Shown: positions 53,790 through 61,938 of the stretch, one piece after another
How the letters are laid out: each line of letters opens with the position of its first letter
How positions within the stretch are numbered: position 1 is the stretch's first letter
DNA from: Roseburia sp.
GTDB taxonomy: Bacteria > Bacillota > Clostridia > Lachnospirales > Lachnospiraceae
Direction: 5' to 3'
Length of the DNA stretch: 64,000 nucleotides
Assembly: GCA_023662875.1 (NCBI GenBank)
Contig: JAMPIG010000003.1
Coordinates: 30,460-94,459, forward strand
Made by a program: the position numbers and the translations under genes
The notes under the pieces: model-generated
What the model was told of the DNA's origin: nothing
Seen by the model: the letters and a program-made list of their open reading frames with translations, nothing else
Database searches by the model: none

Positions 53790-56375
53790 TTATACGGAAT
53801 TCTCGTCCGCCCCAAGCAACAGATATCCCTGCGAGAAATCCATATCCCTCCCATAGTAAAACCGGGTGTAGCAGGGCTGGTTGTAACAGTTGTTCTGCCA
53901 GGCAATTCCAGTGCGATACATGACATCATGCATCAGAGTGAAAAGCTTATGCCCGGTCAACTCCGTACAGGTATAAATCCGAATCGCCCGGTTGTCCTTC
54001 CGCCGCAGGATAATCTCCTCCCGGAAGTCTCCCAGGATATCCGCGATCAGACAGGGATTTCCCTTCGTACCGTTGTTGACGGCGGTATCCGTAGGATCCA
54101 GCAGGACGCCCCTGATCCAGTCCTGAATTACGCCATGCTTCTCACCCTTCAGGTAATCCGGGCCGTCGATGATCTGGGTCGAGAGATCCCCCGCCCAGCG
54201 GATGGAAGCGTTGGTGCCAGGCGCTTTTTCGGAGAGAAGGTTTCCCCTGCAGTCGTAGAGCCGGTTCACCCAGACCTGCAGCCCCCGGGTCTCCGGGACG
54301 ACGTCTCCCACCATGCAGCGCCCCAGATCCCGATCCGCCGGTTCCCCGAAGAGAACCTCCCCCGTCTCCGCGTCCCGCAGCGCCCACCCGTAGGGCACCG
54401 CCTCCGCTCCCTCGAAGACGTTAAAAATCTGATACCCGGCCCGATCCGGATCCATCGCCGCCACATGCATGGAATCCCCGTGCCCCAGCTTTGCCTCCCT
54501 GCCGTCCGGCAGCCGTCCGTAGGAGGAATACAGGACGGAGCCGTCGTGGTCGATCACAGCCGCCCCATAGATAATCTCCTGGCAGCCGTCCCCGTCCACA
54601 TCCGCCGTGGCAAGGGAATGGTTTCCCTGCCCCGCCAGAATCCCGTAGAGCGGATCCGTCCCCTTTCCCTCGTGAGGGCTGTCGCAAAAGGGATTCCTCA
54701 TCGGGACAAAGCCGCTGTCGATATCGAACCGCAGCTGATGCTTTCCGTCCCGAAAGGCGTAAGCCGCAATCGTCGTCCGGGTATAATAGCCCCGGCAGAC
54801 GATCAGATAAGGCCTCACCCCATCCAGGTAAGCCACCCCGGACAGGAACCGATCCGACCGGTTGCAGGGTTCAATCCGCGCCATGGCGTAATCTCCCCAG
54901 CGCAGGCCGTCGTCCACCCGCGGATGGGGAAAGGGAATCGTCTCCAGCTCCCTGCCGTCCCCTGCGAACATGGTCAGGTACTCCGGCCCCCGGAAGACAA
55001 AGCCCTCAAATTCCCGCAGCCGATTGGCCGGGCTGCGGGCGGGCGCGTACACATCCAGAAAATAATCCGTCAGCTCCCGGGCGTCCTCCCCGGAAAGGGG
55101 AACGGCGTATTTCGGCTCCAGCCCGAAACAGGTCTCCGGATTCGACGGCCACTGTCCGCTCCTTACCTCCTCAAGGGTATGCCAGCTTTGAAACAGCTCC
55201 GCCAGATGCTCCTCATAATCCCCGGCGCTGCATACGTAATTGTCCTCCTGGCGAACCCCCGCCGCCAGATCCTCCTCCGGCAGCGTAATATACCGGCGGC
55301 TCTCCACCCCGCCGTCCTCCCGGAATACGGTCATACAAGTGCCCGGTGCCGTCTTTACCGACATCTCCGCCCTGCCGTCCCCGTCAAAATCATAGACCAT
55401 AAACTGGGTATAATGCGCTCCGGCCCGGATATTCACGCCCAGATCCAGCCGCCAGAGCAGCCTTCCGCTCAACTTATAACAGTCGATCAGGCACCTTCCC
55501 GTATATCCCCTGACAGAGACGTCATGGGAATTGTCCGGATCCCACTTTACGAAAAGCTCATACTCCCCGTCGCCGTCCACATCTCCGACACTCATGTCAT
55601 TAATCGTATATTCATAAGGCTCTCCCGCCGGGGTCACTCCTCCCTCCGGCTTCTGCAGCAGAACCTCCAGACAGCCGTCGGCGGCGGGATCCGGGCTGCT
55701 CCAGGGTCTCACCGGCTCACAGGGCTCTCCCGCGGCGCTATCCGCAACGAAACTCCCGTCCTGATCTCCTGCTCTCTTTGCAGCCGCTCCGCATTTCGCA
55801 ACCGCCTTCTTCCCAAGCCTTTCCTGCTTTCCGGCGGACTTTTCCGCTGAATCCTCGCACTTCTCCTCATTCCGCGTCACCGGCGCGACCGCGTAAAGGT
55901 CTTCCTTCCGCCCTTCCCGATCCAGAAAGTTCGTGCTGTCCGTCACCAGCGCAATTTTCTCCCCGTTCCGATAGACAAAAAAATCCGTCCCCGTCAGCCC
56001 GGTCTCGCAGTATCCCTTGACCTCCTGCCGAAGCAGCCGCCAGCTTAAGAATACCCCCTCGTCTGTACACACTGCGACCAGCCCCCGGTTCAGCGTCTCC
56101 AGCTGTTCCCGGAAACGCTTCCTGACCGGCGTCCTCAGCATGGCGGATCCTTCTGCCTCTTTTCCGTCCTTCCAGGCCTCCACCCAAAGATAATGGGGAA
56201 TATGAGTCGCCTTTCGGAGAGAAAACCCCGGTTCCTTCGTGACAGCCACGCAGCGATATACCATCTCCTCCGTATACCGGTCTGACCAGTATACCCGATA
56301 TTCCTCCGCTCCCTCCGCCTTTTCCCAAAGCAGATCGATCCTGTCATCCAGTATTTCCTTTATCCAGAGCTTCAT
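53790..56375 (-). CDS. rhamnogalacturonan lyase, PL11 family
   Basis: Cuts the rhamnose-galacturonate backbone of pectin by beta-elimination. It is 861 residues, longer than YesW (about 620) because of an N-terminal fibronectin-like region (about 1-160) and a low-complexity Lys/Ala/Glu spacer (about 170-235). The PL11 propeller follows: YTINDMSVGDVDGDGEYELFVKWDP, DLGVNIRAGAHYTQFMVYDFDGDGRAEMSVKTAPGT, NHSLATADVDGDGCQEIIYG and GDLSTQIIDGP hold Asp-rich calcium loops. No signal peptide, so the enzyme may act inside the cell on imported fragments. It follows the GH18 gene and precedes pyrimidine salvage; no pectin transport genes are in view. Confidence 0.9.
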   Translation of the reverse strand: MKLWIKEILDDRIDLLWEKAEGAEEYRVYWSDRYTEEMVYRCVAVTKEPGFSLRKATHIPHYLWVEAWKDGKEAEGSAMLRTPVRKRFREQLETLNRGLVAVCTDEGVFLSWRLLRQEVKGYCETGLTGTDFFVYRNGEKIALVTDSTNFLDREGRKEDLYAVAPVTRNEEKCEDSAEKSAGKQERLGKKAVAKCGAAAKRAGDQDGSFVADSAAGEPCEPVRPWSSPDPAADGCLEVLLQKPEGGVTPAGEPYEYTINDMSVGDVDGDGEYELFVKWDPDNSHDVSVRGYTGRCLIDCYKLSGRLLWRLDLGVNIRAGAHYTQFMVYDFDGDGRAEMSVKTAPGTCMTVFREDGGVESRRYITLPEEDLAAGVRQEDNYVCSAGDYEEHLAELFQSWHTLEEVRSGQWPSNPETCFGLEPKYAVPLSGEDARELTDYFLDVYAPARSPANRLREFEGFVFRGPEYLTMFAGDGRELETIPFPHPRVDDGLRWGDYAMARIEPCNRSDRFLSGVAYLDGVRPYLIVCRGYYTRTTIAAYAFRDGKHQLRFDIDSGFVPMRNPFCDSPHEGKGTDPLYGILAGQGNHSLATADVDGDGCQEIIYGAAVIDHDGSVLYSSYGRLPDGREAKLGHGDSMHVAAMDPDRAGYQIFNVFEGAEAVPYGWALRDAETGEVLFGEPADRDLGRCMVGDVVPETRGLQVWVNRLYDCRGNLLSEKAPGTNASIRWAGDLSTQIIDGPDYLKGEKHGVIQDWIRGVLLDPTDTAVNNGTKGNPCLIADILGDFREEIILRRKDNRAIRIYTCTELTGHKLFTLMHDVMYRTGIAWQNNCYNQPCYTRFYYGRDMDFSQGYLLLGADENSV

Positions 56376-56499
56376 GCCGTCCTTCTTTCCTGCTTGTTTT
56401 CCGCCTTGTAACTCTGCCTTCGGTTTTTGACCTGATTTCTTCCTTCCAAATCCCGCCTTCCGTTTCCTACCCGATTTCTCCGGTTCCGTTCCTTTTTTC

Positions 56500-57642
56500 C
56501 TACTCGCCCTTCCGAATAAAAAACTGATCCTCCAGCAAAAGCCAGTTAGCCCGAAACCACTGCATAATCTGCCAATAACCGCAGCCCCTCAGCCCGTACT
56601 CCTGAATCAGGCGGAACTTGGCCTGCAGACTCCTGACGTCCTCAAACCATACCTCATGCTCCACGCCCTCCTCTGTATACCGGAAATAAGGACTCTCCGC
56701 CACCTGGTCAAATTGGATTTCCGCCCCCTGCGCGATGGCGATCCGCACAGCCTGGATATTGTTGATCGTAACCGCCTTTGTCTTTCCCCTCTCATAGGGA
56801 AGCGGCCAGTCGTACCCGTAATTCGGTATTCCGAGATCGATTTTCTCCCCGGGAATCTCCGTCAGCGCGTATTCCACGACCCTTCTGACCTGGTTCAACG
56901 GCGCTACCGCCATCGGCGGGCCGTAGGTATAGCCCCATTCATAGGTCATCAGCAGCACATGATCCGCCGCCTCCCCCAGCGCCCTGTAATCCTTTCCCTC
57001 ATACAGGAGCCCCTCCTGACCCGCCGAGGTCTTGGGCACCAGAGCCACCGAGGTACGATACCCCCTTTCCCGCATCGCCTCCGCGACCCGCCTCACAAAA
57101 TCCGTGAAGGCGTCCCGATCCTCCGCCAGAATATATTCAAAATCAATGTCAACCCCTTCGTACCCCTTTTCCTCCATGACCGCCAGCAGATTCCGGATCA
57201 GATTTTCCGTGTATTCCCGGCTGTTTACCACCGAATGGATCAGGCGGTTGTTAAAATTCCCGTCCGAACCGAAGGGCGTCAGCGTAAGCACCGGCCTCGC
57301 GCCGAAATTCCCCGCCTCCTCGATCATCCAGCCGTCCTCCCCGTAGCCGGGCGGCAAAAGCTCCCCCTCCGCCGTAAACCCGTAAGAAAACACATACAAC
57401 TCCGAAAGATAGGGCAAGGTCTGTTCTAACACCCAGGGGCTGATAAACGGGTAAGCGTAGCCGCCGACCTGAACCGCCCGCTCCGCGCTTCTTTCCTCCC
57501 GACCCACAAAAAGGCTCTGCCCCACCGCCAGTTCATAAGGGTAAATCAGCTGGTTGTCATAAATCAGCTGTCCCACGCTGACCCCCAGCTCCATGGCAAT
57601 CCGGTCTACCGTATCGCCCGTCTTCACAACATAGATTTCCAT
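56500..57642 (-). CDS. LysM-GH18 spore peptidoglycan hydrolase (YaaH/SleL-like)
   Basis: Glycosidase of spore cortex or wall glycan. It is 380 residues: one LysM domain (about 2-47; YVVKTGDTVDRIAMELGVSV and YELAVGQSLFV), then a GH18 barrel. The catalytic motif is GYEGVDIDFEY (DxDxE, Glu near 170). Family text includes YVFSYGFTAEGEL, VMLMTYEWGYTYGPP-type LLMTYEWGYTYGPP and IPNYGYDWPLPY. No signal peptide, in agreement with YaaH-like spore proteins deposited by the mother cell. The start is preceded by a moderate AGAGATC site. Ends 124 bases before PL11; that gap has no recognisable signal, only imperfect purine-rich repeats. Confidence 0.93.
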   Translation of the reverse strand: MEIYVVKTGDTVDRIAMELGVSVGQLIYDNQLIYPYELAVGQSLFVGREERSAERAVQVGGYAYPFISPWVLEQTLPYLSELYVFSYGFTAEGELLPPGYGEDGWMIEEAGNFGARPVLTLTPFGSDGNFNNRLIHSVVNSREYTENLIRNLLAVMEEKGYEGVDIDFEYILAEDRDAFTDFVRRVAEAMRERGYRTSVALVPKTSAGQEGLLYEGKDYRALGEAADHVLLMTYEWGYTYGPPMAVAPLNQVRRVVEYALTEIPGEKIDLGIPNYGYDWPLPYERGKTKAVTINNIQAVRIAIAQGAEIQFDQVAESPYFRYTEEGVEHEVWFEDVRSLQAKFRLIQEYGLRGCGYWQIMQWFRANWLLLEDQFFIRKGE

Positions 57643-57710
57643 AAGAGATCTCCTGTTCCGTTCTTCTCTCTTATCCTATGCCGTCCGCCGTCCGAATGCC
57701 ATGCGTCCCT

Positions 57711-58346
57711 CTATAAGCCCGCCTTTTTACAGATATCCTCCAGACAGCATCGATCGCAGTAAGGGCTGGTTCTGGCAGTACAGACCGCCCTGCCGTGATC
57801 CACCAGCCTGTGGCAGAAATCGTTCCCCTCCTCCGGCGGAATCAGCTTCCGAAGCTCCCTCTCCACCTTCGCCGGTTCCTTAATCCCGTCTACGAGTCCC
57901 ATCCGATTGACCAGCCGAATACAGTGGGTATCCGTGACGATAGCCGGTTTTCCGAACACATCTCCCATAATCAGATTGGCGCTCTTTCGTCCTACGCCCG
58001 GCAGCTTCAGCAGCGCCTCGAAATCGCAGGGAACCTTTCCGTCATATTGATCCCTCAACACCCTCATGCAGGCGCTGATATCCCTCGCCTTACTGTTCCC
58101 CAGCCCGCAGGGATGAACAATCTTCTCAATCTCCTCTACCGGTGCCTCCGCCAGCGCGTTGACGTCCGGAAACCTCTCGTAAAGCTTCTCCACCACCACA
58201 TTCACCCGGGCATCCGTACACTGCGCCGCCAACCTGACGCTGACCAGCAGCTTCCAGGCCTGGTCGTAGTCCAGCGTACATGTTGTTTCGGGGTATTCCT
58301 GCTTCAGCCGCTCAATAATCGCCAGCGCTCTCTGCTTCTTTGTCAT
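57711..58346 (-). CDS. nth: endonuclease III, DNA glycosylase/AP lyase
   Basis: Removes oxidised pyrimidines in base-excision repair. It is 211 residues from the ATG at 58346 (AGGAGAGG site). The helix-hairpin-helix is LPGVGRKSANLIMGDVF with catalytic Lys near 119 (GRK), followed by the catalytic Asp in VTDTHCIRLVNRMG near 137. The C-terminal 4Fe-4S site is Cys-x6-Cys-x2-Cys-x5-Cys (CTARTSPYCDRCCLEDIC). All key residues are present. Short gap, repeats and the next gene follow upstream. Confidence 0.96.
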   Translation of the reverse strand: MTKKQRALAIIERLKQEYPETTCTLDYDQAWKLLVSVRLAAQCTDARVNVVVEKLYERFPDVNALAEAPVEEIEKIVHPCGLGNSKARDISACMRVLRDQYDGKVPCDFEALLKLPGVGRKSANLIMGDVFGKPAIVTDTHCIRLVNRMGLVDGIKEPAKVERELRKLIPPEEGNDFCHRLVDHGRAVCTARTSPYCDRCCLEDICKKAGL

Positions 58347-58389
58347 CTCTTTCGTACCTCTCCTTCGTTCCGCTCCGTTTTCCTTCACG

Positions 58390-58439
58390 CTATCGCTCCG
58401 GAAATCTATCCATCTCCCGGAAACTATCGGTTCCGGAAA
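58390..58439 (-). repeat. three short tandem copies of the 3' end of the phospholipase-C-like gene
   Basis: On the plus strand CTATCGCTCCGGAAAT (58390-58405), CTATCCATCTCCCGGAAA (58406-58423) and CTATCGGTTCCGGAAA (58424-58439). The last contains the gene's stop codon TAG and final codons; the other two are diverged copies downstream of the stop, each also bearing a TAG. Same theme as at 7095. Confidence 0.75.
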
Positions 58440-59143
58440 GAATGCAGCGCTTCCGCCACCAGCTCAACCGACTTTTCTACAAACCACGCGTACTCTTCCC
58501 TCGTCATCCCTATGTAAGGATATCGGCTTTCTTCCTTTCCCGGAAGATATCCCATAACCCCGATCTTGCGGACGATCGCCCCGGTCGGAAGATAATCGAT
58601 ATAGTCGGGAAAGGTCTTTAGATTCAAAATCTCAGTAAAATACCCCGATTCAGGATGTCGCTCCAGATAATCCGCCTCAATCCGGTAAATATCCTTCCTC
58701 CTGTCCTCTTGATCGATCAGCCGCTTTACAGAATCCCAATTTTCCGGCATTCCAACACTTTTTTCCGCCAGCTCGGGATGCTTCCGGATCCGCTGCCAGG
58801 CCGCGGCAACCCTGTTTTCATCCCGTATATACCTCTGGAACTCCGCGTCTGTGATCAGATGCGCATAATATCCCAGCAGGAACGAATATTCCTCCTCCGT
58901 CTTTATCTCCAGTCTTCTCTTTTCAATATACTCCTGATAAAATCTGTCGCAGTCGGAAGCCGCCTTCCTCTCGCCGCCCATCCAGTGCGTCACCGCCCGG
59001 GGAGGCGTGTACTCCGTCCAATCCTCATTCTCCACATTACAATCCGGCGCGATATTGCCCACGCAAAAGCCATGCCGATCCAGCCCCGGAAGCCTTTCCA
59101 GAACCTTGTCCGCTACCATCAGATGCGTTACCCATGTTGCCAT
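58424..59143 (-). CDS. zinc-dependent phospholipase-C-like family protein
   Basis: Member of the zinc-dependent phospholipase C/S1-P1-like fold (PF00882) found in many clostridia, with unclear substrate. It is 239 residues. Metal-site text: WVTHLMVADKVL at the start (His7), VGNIAPDCN near 30 (Asp), THWMGG near 53 (His) and LLGYYAHLITDAEF near 90 (His, Asp). No signal peptide is seen, so cytosolic and probably not a toxin. The 3' end is duplicated downstream. An AAGGGTATGG-type site precedes the ATG; no clear promoter in the 173-base gap before it. Confidence 0.85.
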   Translation of the reverse strand: MATWVTHLMVADKVLERLPGLDRHGFCVGNIAPDCNVENEDWTEYTPPRAVTHWMGGERKAASDCDRFYQEYIEKRRLEIKTEEEYSFLLGYYAHLITDAEFQRYIRDENRVAAAWQRIRKHPELAEKSVGMPENWDSVKRLIDQEDRRKDIYRIEADYLERHPESGYFTEILNLKTFPDYIDYLPTGAIVRKIGVMGYLPGKEESRYPYIGMTREEYAWFVEKSVELVAEALHSFRNR

Positions 59144-59316
59144 ACCCTTCCCCCATTATATATCTGCCGGATTTTTTAGTACCGACTTCTGAAATCATTG
59201 TGCATCCGCTGACAATTCCTTCTGCCATTTTTTGACAGTACCGGGCAAAATGTTATCGGAATAAATACCGCTGACTCCTTCTTTCAAAATGGCGGATGGG
59301 CCTCTCTTGGAGGTGG

Positions 59317-59733
59317 CTACGCCCTGTGATCAAAGATGGAATTCCTCTCGCTCTCCGGCACGTCGAAGACCGTCTCCTGGTTCCTGTGGGAAAACAGCAG
59401 CTCCATATACAGATTTCCCAACAGATTCTTTACCTGCTCCGTATCCACGCTCGCCGCGGAAAACTCGTGCATCTCCAGCCGTTTCAGATTCTCCAGGATT
59501 TTCTCGATATTCTGCCTCTCAGTCAGCTCCGGCTCCCGCTCCGGAGCTGGCTCCGGGGAAACCAACGGTTCCATGATTTTTTCCGCCGCCGGGACGTTGC
59601 GCACAATATTCTGGCAGGTCTTGACAAAGCACTCCGGATCATATTCCGCCAGATATCTCAGGTCATCCATGGTCAGAGGCTTCTTCTGGTGAATCTTCAA
59701 GTAAAGCTCAAAAAGCTGCTCGTCCTTTTCCAT
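59317..59733 (-). CDS. hypothetical protein, 138 residues, helical with Pro/Glu linker
   Basis: Not recognised. Two helical halves (about 1-52, MEKDEQLFELYLKIHQKK..., and 75-120, ERQNIEKILENLKRLEMHEF) are joined by a proline/glutamate spacer (PEPAPEREPELTE). It has a small acidic C-terminal tail. AAGGAGAGAG precedes the ATG and a promoter lies upstream, so it is likely expressed. It follows the XRE regulator gene, which might suggest linked control. No membrane segment. Confidence 0.7.
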   Translation of the reverse strand: MEKDEQLFELYLKIHQKKPLTMDDLRYLAEYDPECFVKTCQNIVRNVPAAEKIMEPLVSPEPAPEREPELTERQNIEKILENLKRLEMHEFSAASVDTEQVKNLLGNLYMELLFSHRNQETVFDVPESERNSIFDHRA

Positions 59734-59791
59734 GGCGCTCTCTCCTTCTCACGAAAACCGGCGGCGCGCTGCCGCACAGGTACTATCTATA

Positions 59792-59820
59792 TTTTACATA
59801 GACTTTCGGGAAATTACAAG
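59792..59820 (-). promoter_or_regulatory. promoter for the 138-residue protein gene
   Basis: Minus strand -35 TTGTAA (59815-59820), 17-base spacer, -10 TAAAAT (59792-59797), about 55 bases before the ATG at 59733 and just past the XRE gene stop. Confidence 0.72.
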
Positions 59821-59846
59821 ATGCTGACCGTTCTATTATCCAAATT

Positions 59847-61658
59847 CTATTCTATATTTACAGGGTCTTTCGCCAACAGCTGCTTCGCCTGCCTGCAGTT
59901 TTCCTCCTCCAGGGCAAGCGCTCTCTTTAGCAAAGCGACCTGCTCTCTCCGCAGCCTCGGAAGCGATGCTCCGAACCCACTGACCGTATTATAGGTAAGG
60001 GCGCAGGAAGACTCTCTTTTTGTTTTCTCCCGAAATTCAAAAATCATATCCGCAATGGTCTGACAATTCGACGCGATTTTCTCCAGATTTTCCTTTTCGT
60101 CCTCCAAGGCGGCGGAGCTGCTTTCCCGCAGATAGACGGCGGCAGCCTTCCGGGCATCCGCCAAGCTGCAAAGCATACTGTCATTGACGCTCAGCCTTCG
60201 CAGCACATTTTCGCGATCCGATTCCAGGGAAAAATCCGCCTCGCGCTCCAGCCCGCGCATCCATGCCTCATAAGCCTCTTTCCCCTGATAATATCCCCTG
60301 CTTTCCTTCGCCTCGAAGGAAGAGACAAGCGTCGTAAGAGACATTTTAAAAGCTTCCCGTGGGGACAGCGCATTCCCCTTTTCACCGAAATGAAGCAGCA
60401 GAAAAGGCCAAAAATCATTAAAAAGATAGCCGCCGTTCTCCTCAAAAACCATACGCCTGTCCTCCGGATTTTCAGCGGTTCCCTGCTCCAGCGCATCCAG
60501 TATTCCTTTGTCAAAATAGGTACGGCACAGGAAACGATCCCCGTTTTCCGTATATCCCGTTATAACTCCCCATTCCGGAGCCACGCGCAGATTGATCGCC
60601 AGAACCGGTTTCCCCTTCTGAATATCCTCCATCACAGCAAGCCGTTCCTGCTTTCTTCCTCTCTTCTCCACCCTGTCTGCCATCCGAAAGGAATATCCGA
60701 TGCTCTGAAAGAAGGGCGTGACATAATCATAGGCTACCAGCGCGTCCGTACAGCTGTAGTCCCAGACATCCGTAAAACAGATGCGCCAGCAGGCGCCGCT
60801 TCGTCCCATGATCTGATAATAGGGATAAGGCTCCCGCATATATTTCAACGCGGCATAGAGCGCCCCAGCCCAGGGGCATTCCATCCCTTCTCCCCAGGAA
60901 AGTCTCTCAACTCCCTTCAGGAAACACATGGAACGATCCTCCAGATATAAATTGGTACGGTGGTCTCCGTAATAAACCGCCTCGTTCTCCGGGCAGCTTA
61001 AGACATGAATCCCGTCCGCATTCAGATAAATCAAGGTCAGATATTCCGTCTCATCACTGGCTGTACTGCTGGGAAAGGTTTCCTGATTCACCGGGATTTT
61101 ATTCCATCGAAAATACTCATAATGCTTTATTTTCTGCATGGCGGAAGAAAAATCCTTATCGTTCCCGTAATACGCATCGATAATTTTCAGAGACCGATAA
61201 TTCGGAGTATAAGAGTTCTCTCGAGACAATATAAGACTGTTGCCCTGCAAAGCATAGGAAAAGAAGACGCCCTCCGGCGTCTGATATTTTATGGTCAGCA
61301 CCTTTAACCGGCCGGTCTCCAACGAAATCCCCAGGAACGATTCATTCACATAAACGCTGAGTACATTGTCACGCACCATATCATTTACAAACTGTGTCAC
61401 CGGAATATGCGTCTGCCCATCCGTATAGACCGCTTTCAGGACGAAAAGCTCTCTGGGACACAGCAGACTGTCAATGCTGCAGTCAAGCGCCCGGGCCAAC
61501 CCGGGAAGAATCGAAGCTTCCGGCAGACATCTCCCGTTTTCCCATTTCGATACGGCCTGCGGACTCACCCCCAGTCGCTCGGCCAGGGCCTCTCCCGTAT
61601 AACCCTGCGCTTTTCTCAGCTGAGAAATTCTTTTTCCAACCTTCTCCAAATCTACCAT
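59847..61658 (-). CDS. XRE-family regulator fused to a BtrH_N-like domain and helical C-terminus
   Basis: It is 603 residues from the ATG at 61658 (GGAGGTTTTG site). Residues 3-65 form an XRE helix-turn-helix (LRKAQGYTGEALAERLGVSP then AVSKWENGRCLPEA). The middle (about 255-425) has CPWAGALYAALKY, YYQIMGRSGACWRICF, DVWDYSCTDALVAYDY and KPVLAINL...WGVITGYT, resembling the BtrH N-terminal, papain-like fold. The remaining C-terminal third is helical. Whether the Cys in this domain is catalytic is unknown. A -10 TATAAT near 61700 without a good -35 hints at an activator-dependent promoter. Target genes unknown; it may sense a small molecule or peptide. Confidence 0.82.
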   Translation of the reverse strand: MVDLEKVGKRISQLRKAQGYTGEALAERLGVSPQAVSKWENGRCLPEASILPGLARALDCSIDSLLCPRELFVLKAVYTDGQTHIPVTQFVNDMVRDNVLSVYVNESFLGISLETGRLKVLTIKYQTPEGVFFSYALQGNSLILSRENSYTPNYRSLKIIDAYYGNDKDFSSAMQKIKHYEYFRWNKIPVNQETFPSSTASDETEYLTLIYLNADGIHVLSCPENEAVYYGDHRTNLYLEDRSMCFLKGVERLSWGEGMECPWAGALYAALKYMREPYPYYQIMGRSGACWRICFTDVWDYSCTDALVAYDYVTPFFQSIGYSFRMADRVEKRGRKQERLAVMEDIQKGKPVLAINLRVAPEWGVITGYTENGDRFLCRTYFDKGILDALEQGTAENPEDRRMVFEENGGYLFNDFWPFLLLHFGEKGNALSPREAFKMSLTTLVSSFEAKESRGYYQGKEAYEAWMRGLEREADFSLESDRENVLRRLSVNDSMLCSLADARKAAAVYLRESSSAALEDEKENLEKIASNCQTIADMIFEFREKTKRESSCALTYNTVSGFGASLPRLRREQVALLKRALALEEENCRQAKQLLAKDPVNIE

Positions 61659-61819
61659 TTTCAAAACCTCCTGTCTCAATTTTCAGCGCTGCAGGTCTAT
61701 TATAACCGGGAGGGGACGGACATACCATACCGGTAACGTTAAGAAAAAAGGGGGAAACTCAACCTGAGGTTGCAAAATGATTGCGCTGACGGCAGCTCTT
61801 CTCTGTTTCCTATAGAGTA

Positions 61820-61855
61820 AAAAGGCATCCGAATTTAACTATCCAGATGCCTTTT
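61820..61855 (-). terminator. intrinsic terminator after pgi
   Basis: Ten-base stem AAAAGGCATC (61820-61829) with GATGCCTTTT (61846-61855), 16-base loop; the minus-strand side ends in T5. About 85 bases past the pgi stop. The rest of the gap 61659-61938 has a CAACC/GGTTG hairpin near 61762 and nothing else clear. Confidence 0.85.
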
Positions 61856-61938
61856 GCAACAAACCTTATTCTACCTTTATCGAGAATCCCTCATAAATTC
61901 CTGCCGGTACTTCTTCGCCGAAAGGATACTGCTCTACC

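Noticed and set aside
53928-55850. Long open frame on the plus strand, about 640 codons, opposite the PL11 gene
   Set aside because: Exact antisense of a well-supported gene; composition is Arg/Pro/His-rich as expected from a GC-rich complement, with no ribosome site or motif.
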